Shown: positions 59,741 to 64,000 of the stretch, piece by piece | Layout of the letters: every line of letters starts with the position of its first letter | Numbering within the stretch: the first letter of the stretch is position 1 | NCBI GenBank assembly: GCA_017626395.1 | Contig: JAGAIU010000078.1 | Coordinates: forward strand, 1-64,000 | Origin: Clostridia bacterium | Lineage (GTDB): Bacteria > Bacillota > Clostridia > TANB77 > CAG-465 | Direction of reading: 5' to 3' | Length of the DNA: 64,000 nt | The notes under the pieces: generated by a model | The model's input: the letters and a program-made list of their open reading frames with translations, nothing else | Database searches by the model: none | What the model was told of the DNA's origin: nothing | Position numbers and translations under genes: made by a program

Positions 59741-62209
59741 ATGGACATTAATGATGAAAATTTTTTATCGGCGCAAAAAATTGTACCTGTAAAAATAGAA
59801 GAAGAAATGAAGAAATCATATATTGACTATGCTATGAGTGTTATAGTTTCTCGTGCTTTACCAGACGTTAGAGATGGTATGAAACCAGTTCACAGAAGAA
59901 TACTATACACAATGAATAACTTGGCTTTATGGCCTGAAAAACCATTCAGAAAATCTGCTAGTATAGTTGGTGACGCAATGGGTAATTACCATCCACATGG
60001 TGATGCTGCTATATATGATGCTTTAGTTCGTTTAGCTCAAGATTTTTCGCTTAGATATCCTCTAGTTAATGGACATGGTAACTTTGGTTCTGTAGATAAC
60101 GATCCACCGGCTGCTATGAGATACACAGAGGCTAAACTTGCAAAAATTGCACTTGAAATGTTAGGAGATATAGATAAAGATACAGTAGATTTTGTACCAA
60201 ACTATGACGATAGACTTAAAGAACCTTCTGTATTACCAGCAAAATTACCTAACTTGTTAATAAACGGAGCATATGGTATTGCTGTTGGTATGGCATCTAA
60301 TATACCACCACATAATTTAACAGAAGTTATTAATGGTACTATTGCACAAATAGACAATCCAGATATAACAAATGAAGAGCTAATGCAATATATTAAAGGA
60401 CCAGATTTCCCAACAGCTGGTATAATAGTTGGAAAAGATGGGATAAAAGATGCTTATACAACTGGACGTGGAAAAGTTTGCCTAAGAGCTAAAGCTGAAA
60501 TAGAAGAAGATAATCGTGGAAGATTTAAAATAATAGTTACTGAAATTCCATATCAAGTAAATAAAGCTGCACTTGTTGAAAATATAGCAAAACTTGTACA
60601 AGCTAAAACAATTGAAGGAATTTCAGATTTAAGAGACGAATCAGATAGGGAATCTGGTGTACGTATTGTAATTGAATTAAAAAGAGATGCAAATCCTAAC
60701 GTTGTATTAAACTTGTTATATAAACATACTCAATTACAAAACACACAAAGTATGTTAATGCTTGCTATAGTAAATGGTGTACCAAGAGTATTAACTTTAA
60801 GAGAAATTCTTGCTGAGTATATCAAACACAGACAACAAGTTGTTGTTAGAAGAACTAAATTTGATTTGGCTAAAGCTGAAGCTAGAATTCACATTTTAGA
60901 AGGATTAAGAATTGCTATAGATAATATTGATGAAATAGTAAAAATCATTAGAGCTGCTTATGATAATGCTGCACAAAAATTGATGGAAGCATTTGGACTT
61001 AGTGAAATTCAAGCACAAGCTATCTTAGATATGCAACTTAGAAGATTACAAGGATTACAAAGAGACAAAATTGAAGATGAATATAATGAACTTGTAGCAT
61101 TTGCTAATCATTGTAGAGAAATCCTTGCTTCTGAGCAAATGGTATTAGATATAATTAAAGAAGAATTATATCAATTAAGAGATGCTTATGGTGATGAAAG
61201 AAAAACAGCTATAACTCATGGTGTTGGAGATATAGATTTTGAGTCTTTAATAAAAGAGGAGAATAATGTTATAACTCTAACTCATTTTGGATATATTAAG
61301 AGAATATCTGCAGATGTATATAAGAGTCAAAAACGTGGTGGTAAAGGACTTACTGCTATGAATACTCGTGAAGAAGATTTTGTAGAACACATATTTGTTA
61401 CTTCTACACACAATAACATAATGTTCTTCACAAATACAGGTAAAGTATTTAGATTAAAAACTTATGAATTACCAGAAGCTAGTAGAACTGCTAAAGGTAC
61501 TGCAATAGTTAACTTATTACAACTTTCTCAAGGAGAAAAAATTGCTGCTGTAATGCCTGTTGAAGATTTCAATGATGATTCATCATATGTATTAATGGCA
61601 ACAAGAAATGGTTTAATTAAGAAAACTAAATTATCTGAATATGCTAATATTAGAAAAACTGGTATCCAAGCTATAACTTTAAAAGAAAATGATGAAATTA
61701 TAGATGTTAGATTAACTAACGGAACTAACGATATAGTAATGGTAACGCAAAAAGGTTTATCTATTAGATTTACAGAAGAAGATGTAAGAGCTGTAGGTAG
61801 AACTTCAATGGGTGTTAAAGGTATTGATCTTGCATCAGACGATATAGTAATTGGAATGGAACCAATTAAACCAGTAGCTGGTGAAAATGGATACGTTCTA
61901 GCTATTACTGAAAATGGATTTGGTAAGAGATCTGAAATAGAAGATTACAGATGTCAAGGTAGAGCAGGTAAAGGTGTTCTTACATATAAAGTAACTTCTA
62001 AAACAGGTAACATCGTTGGTGTTAAAATTGTTGGTGAAGATGAAGATGTAATGATGATTACAGATACTGGAGTAATAATTAGAATTAATGTAAAAGATAT
62101 TAGTATCTTAGGAAGAAATACTCAAGGTGTTACATTAATGAGAACATCAGATGGTGGAAAAGTAATTAACATTGCTAAAGTGCCAAAAGATGAACCAGAA
62201 GAGGAATAA
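59741..62209 (+). CDS. gyrA: DNA gyrase subunit A
   Basis: 822 residues. The quinolone-region and catalytic segment has [20 protein letters not shown] and the active Tyr in [10 protein letters not shown] (near residue 120). The C-terminal domain carries QKRGGKG, the GyrA box that distinguishes it from ParC, then six-blade repeats. It introduces negative supercoils with GyrB, which is not in this window. ATG 59741 is chosen over 59732 by spacing from GGAGG. Confidence 0.96.
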   Translation: MDINDENFLSAQKIVPVKIEEEMKKSYIDYAMSVIVSRALPDVRDGMKPVHRRILYTMNNLALWPEKPFRKSASIVGDAMGNYHPHGDAAIYDALVRLAQDFSLRYPLVNGHGNFGSVDNDPPAAMRYTEAKLAKIALEMLGDIDKDTVDFVPNYDDRLKEPSVLPAKLPNLLINGAYGIAVGMASNIPPHNLTEVINGTIAQIDNPDITNEELMQYIKGPDFPTAGIIVGKDGIKDAYTTGRGKVCLRAKAEIEEDNRGRFKIIVTEIPYQVNKAALVENIAKLVQAKTIEGISDLRDESDRESGVRIVIELKRDANPNVVLNLLYKHTQLQNTQSMLMLAIVNGVPRVLTLREILAEYIKHRQQVVVRRTKFDLAKAEARIHILEGLRIAIDNIDEIVKIIRAAYDNAAQKLMEAFGLSEIQAQAILDMQLRRLQGLQRDKIEDEYNELVAFANHCREILASEQMVLDIIKEELYQLRDAYGDERKTAITHGVGDIDFESLIKEENNVITLTHFGYIKRISADVYKSQKRGGKGLTAMNTREEDFVEHIFVTSTHNNIMFFTNTGKVFRLKTYELPEASRTAKGTAIVNLLQLSQGEKIAAVMPVEDFNDDSSYVLMATRNGLIKKTKLSEYANIRKTGIQAITLKENDEIIDVRLTNGTNDIVMVTQKGLSIRFTEEDVRAVGRTSMGVKGIDLASDDIVIGMEPIKPVAGENGYVLAITENGFGKRSEIEDYRCQGRAGKGVLTYKVTSKTGNIVGVKIVGEDEDVMMITDTGVIIRINVKDISILGRNTQGVTLMRTSDGGKVINIAKVPKDEPEEE

Positions 62210-62222
62210 TTAGATAAATATC

Positions 62223-62259
62223 AAAAGACATAGTATCATATTTATACTATGTCTTTTTT
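62223..62259 (+). terminator. Terminator of gyrA
   Basis: A perfect 14-bp stem (62223-62236 with 62244-62257) with T run. Confidence 0.9.
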
Positions 62260-62401
62260 CTTGCTATTTTTAAGTTTTATGGTAAAATATATACGTAATG
62301 TAATTATGAGTTTATTTGTTAAATAGCAATAAAAATTTACATAATGTATATAAAAATAATTATAATTATGTTATAATATATTTTTAAGAGGAGGAATTTA
62401 T

Positions 62402-63562
62402 ATGTTTGAATTAAATTCAAAGAATGTAAAAAAGATTCTACTAATAATAACATATACTGTTCTACTATGTTTTGCATTATTGAACTTAGATGTGGTATTT
62501 AAGGTTCTTGGCTATATATTAAATTTATTAAAACCATTTATATATGGCTTTTGTTTAGCATTTGTTTTAAATATACCTTTAAGTAAATTTGAAAGTATGT
62601 TTAAAAACAAAAAGAAGGATAAAAAGAGTAAAGTTGCTAAACAAGTTCCTGAAAAGAAAAATACTAAATTAAGAGTTGCAGGAATAGCATTCTCTATACT
62701 AATTTTTATTGGAATAATATTTCTAACATTATTCTTGGTTATACCAGAATTTGTAAACACAATTAGTATATTTAAAGAAAATATTCCAGAAGCTTTTGCT
62801 AACGTTCAAGAATGGTTAAAAACAATGATGAGTAATTATCCTGAAATTACAGAAAAGATAACATCATATAAACCAGATTGGGTTGCACTTGAAGAAAATC
62901 TTACTTCAATAATAAAAACTGCTGCTACAGGAATAATTGGAATTTCTATAGATTTTGTAGTTGGATTATTTTCTGGTGTAGTTAACTTTGTTATGGCATT
63001 TGTTTTTGCTATATACATGTTAGTACAAAAAGAAGGGTTAATACATCAATTTAAAAGAGTATTAAGAGCTTATATACCAGCAGATAAAATTGAAAAGGTA
63101 TTACATGTTGGTTCAATTACAAATGATACATTTAAGAAGTTCTTTGGTGGACAATTTATTGAAGCAATATTATTAGGTATTCTATGTTTTATAGGAATGA
63201 AAATATTCTCAATGCCATATGCATTAACAATATCTGTTCTTGTTGGTGTTACAGCATTAATTCCTGTATTTGGTGCTTTCTTTGGTACGGCTATTGGTGC
63301 TATATTAATACTTGCTGTAAATCCAATGCAAGCAGTATGGTTTGTTGTATATATAATAGTGTTACAACAAATCGATGGAAACTTAATATATCCAAGAATA
63401 GTAGGAAATTCTGTGGGATTACCCGGAATATGGGTTATGCTAGCAGTATTAATTGGTGGAAACAGCTTAGGAGTAATTGGAATGTTAGTAGGTGTTCCAA
63501 TAGCATCTGTTGTGTACAAGTTAATTAAAGAGTATGTAGACAGACAAAAAATTGAAAATTAA
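62402..63562 (+). CDS. AI-2E/PerM family transporter
   Basis: 386 residues with about seven to eight helices: an N-terminal pair, a soluble region (~120-160), and a C-terminal bundle including FFGGQFIEAILLGILCFIGM and QQIDGNLIYPRIVGNSVGLP, the family signature. Members export autoinducer-2 or act in sporulation (YtvI) or Na+/H+ antiport; the substrate is not fixed. Good GGAGG site. Confidence 0.88.
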   Translation: MFELNSKNVKKILLIITYTVLLCFALLNLDVVFKVLGYILNLLKPFIYGFCLAFVLNIPLSKFESMFKNKKKDKKSKVAKQVPEKKNTKLRVAGIAFSILIFIGIIFLTLFLVIPEFVNTISIFKENIPEAFANVQEWLKTMMSNYPEITEKITSYKPDWVALEENLTSIIKTAATGIIGISIDFVVGLFSGVVNFVMAFVFAIYMLVQKEGLIHQFKRVLRAYIPADKIEKVLHVGSITNDTFKKFFGGQFIEAILLGILCFIGMKIFSMPYALTISVLVGVTALIPVFGAFFGTAIGAILILAVNPMQAVWFVVYIIVLQQIDGNLIYPRIVGNSVGLPGIWVMLAVLIGGNSLGVIGMLVGVPIASVVYKLIKEYVDRQKIEN

Positions 63563-63589
63563 AGGCAAGTTTACTTGCCTTTCTTTATT
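63560..63589 (+). terminator. Terminator of the AI-2E transporter gene
   Basis: A 9-bp stem AAAGGCAAG/CTTGCCTTT with T-rich tail. Confidence 0.82.
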
Positions 63590-63620
63590 TTCTTTAAAAA
63601 GTGTGGTATAATAATAATTG

Positions 63621-63950
63621 CTTTAGTATCTCAGATGATCGCTGGTATTTTATACGAGAGGAAAGTCCGGACACTATAGAGCAGGGTGCTAGATAACGTC
63701 TAGTGGGAGTAATCCTAAGGAAAGTGCAACAGAAAATAACCGCTGTTTACAGTAAGGGTGAAAACGTGAGGTAAGAGCTCACGGGCAGCTATGGAGACAT
63801 AGATGCAGTGTAAACCCCACCTAGTGCAACACCAGACAAAAAGTATAAGGTTGCTCGCCTTCTTTTGAGTTGGTGGCTTGAAATATATAGCGATATATAT
63901 TCTAGATAAATGATCATCTAATACAGAATCCGGCTTATGAGATGCTAAAG
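63621..63950 (+). ncRNA. rnpB: RNase P RNA (type A)
   Basis: Paired ends CTTTAGTATCTC (63621-63632) and GAGATGCTAAAG (63939-63950) form P1. Conserved cores are present: GAGGAAAGTCCGGACAC, GGTGCTAGATAACGTCTAG (type A P8-P9 form), AGGAAAGTGCAACAGAAA, and ACAGAATCCGGCTTATGAG near the end. TATAAT at 63607-63612 is the likely -10. The RNA is the catalytic subunit that matures tRNA 5' ends. Confidence 0.95.
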
Positions 63951-63957
63951 TAAAAAG

Positions 63958-63988
63958 GAAGTTCGTCAAAATACGAGCTTCTTTTTTT
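63958..63988 (+). terminator. Terminator of rnpB
   Basis: A 9-bp stem with one G-U pair (63958-63966 with 63973-63981) and seven T. Confidence 0.85.
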
Positions 63989-64000
63989 ATGTTTTCTTGA

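Noticed and set aside
63184..63528. A rightward frame rich in Cys and Trp inside the AI-2E transporter gene
   Set aside because: Out-of-frame reading of a conserved transporter; odd composition is typical of a shadow.
63715..63969. An 84-codon leftward frame
   Set aside because: Covers RNase P RNA, whose conserved core and end pairing explain the sequence.

Overview
The window is a chromosomal segment of a very AT-rich, low-GC Gram-positive bacterium, most likely a spore-forming or spore-ancestry member of Clostridia. Supporting signs are spmA-spmB, a CwlD-type cortex amidase, a Spo0E-like protein, a Spo0A C-terminal-domain regulator, Spo0A-box-like sites, a TagO-type transferase, a large 2-hydroxyacyl-CoA dehydratase activase, tRNA genes with encoded CCA and a type A RNase P RNA. 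No rRNA, IS element, prophage or CRISPR array was found.

Layout. 0-6.6 kb: housekeeping (nadK, a low-molecular-weight phosphatase with rpiB and tagO, yqeY, the yfmF/yfmH pair). 6.7-12.6 kb: a sporulation-flavoured accessory block, with a tiny Spo0E-like gene, three small minus-strand genes, then TraC-like, VirB4-like and CpaE/MinD-like genes and an unknown gene. Two near-identical promoter modules with Spo0A-box-like repeats drive the Spo0E-like and TraC/VirB4 genes. 12.6-14.9 kb: a nucleotidyltransferase / radical SAM / NUDIX operon behind a leader terminator. 15-17.8 kb: an ECF sigma module, cwlD and a TepA-like protease. 18.7-25.9 kb: the activase, tadA between two tRNA-Arg genes, and small genes. 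26-29.6 kb: spmAB and an ECF sigma/anti-sigma/membrane-protein operon. 29.7-42.8 kb: mutS, mutL, miaA, dut, lemA-htpX, a lytic transglycosylase, rsmA, a broken GDPD gene and tdk. 43-52 kb: a metallophosphoesterase pair; a second ECF system with a secreted metzincin, a related exported protein, sigma and anti-sigma; a Spo0A-like regulator; and an exported protein with a MacB/FtsX-type ABC transporter. 52-54 kb: a glycosyltransferase and a tRNA Lys-Glu-Thr operon. 54-55.7 kb: VirB2-, VirB6- and VirB3-like genes behind a 14-bp inverted repeat. 55.7-64 kb: dnaD, dnaI, an MBL hydrolase, a DnaJ-like protein, gyrA, an AI-2E family transporter and rnpB.

The most interesting possibility is a minimal type IV secretion-like machine split over two loci 42 kb apart: TraC-like, VirB4 and a CpaE-like ATPase at 8-12 kb, and pilin, VirB6-like and VirB3-like proteins at 54-55.7 kb. 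No relaxase or coupling protein is visible. One locus has a Spo0A-box-like promoter and the other a candidate invertible or structured leader. A second is an inferred cascade of ECF sigma factor, divergent Spo0A-like regulator and exported protein/ABC transporter, with an ECF-type promoter motif shared inside the module. All functional links are read from sequence and family knowledge only; no searches were run.
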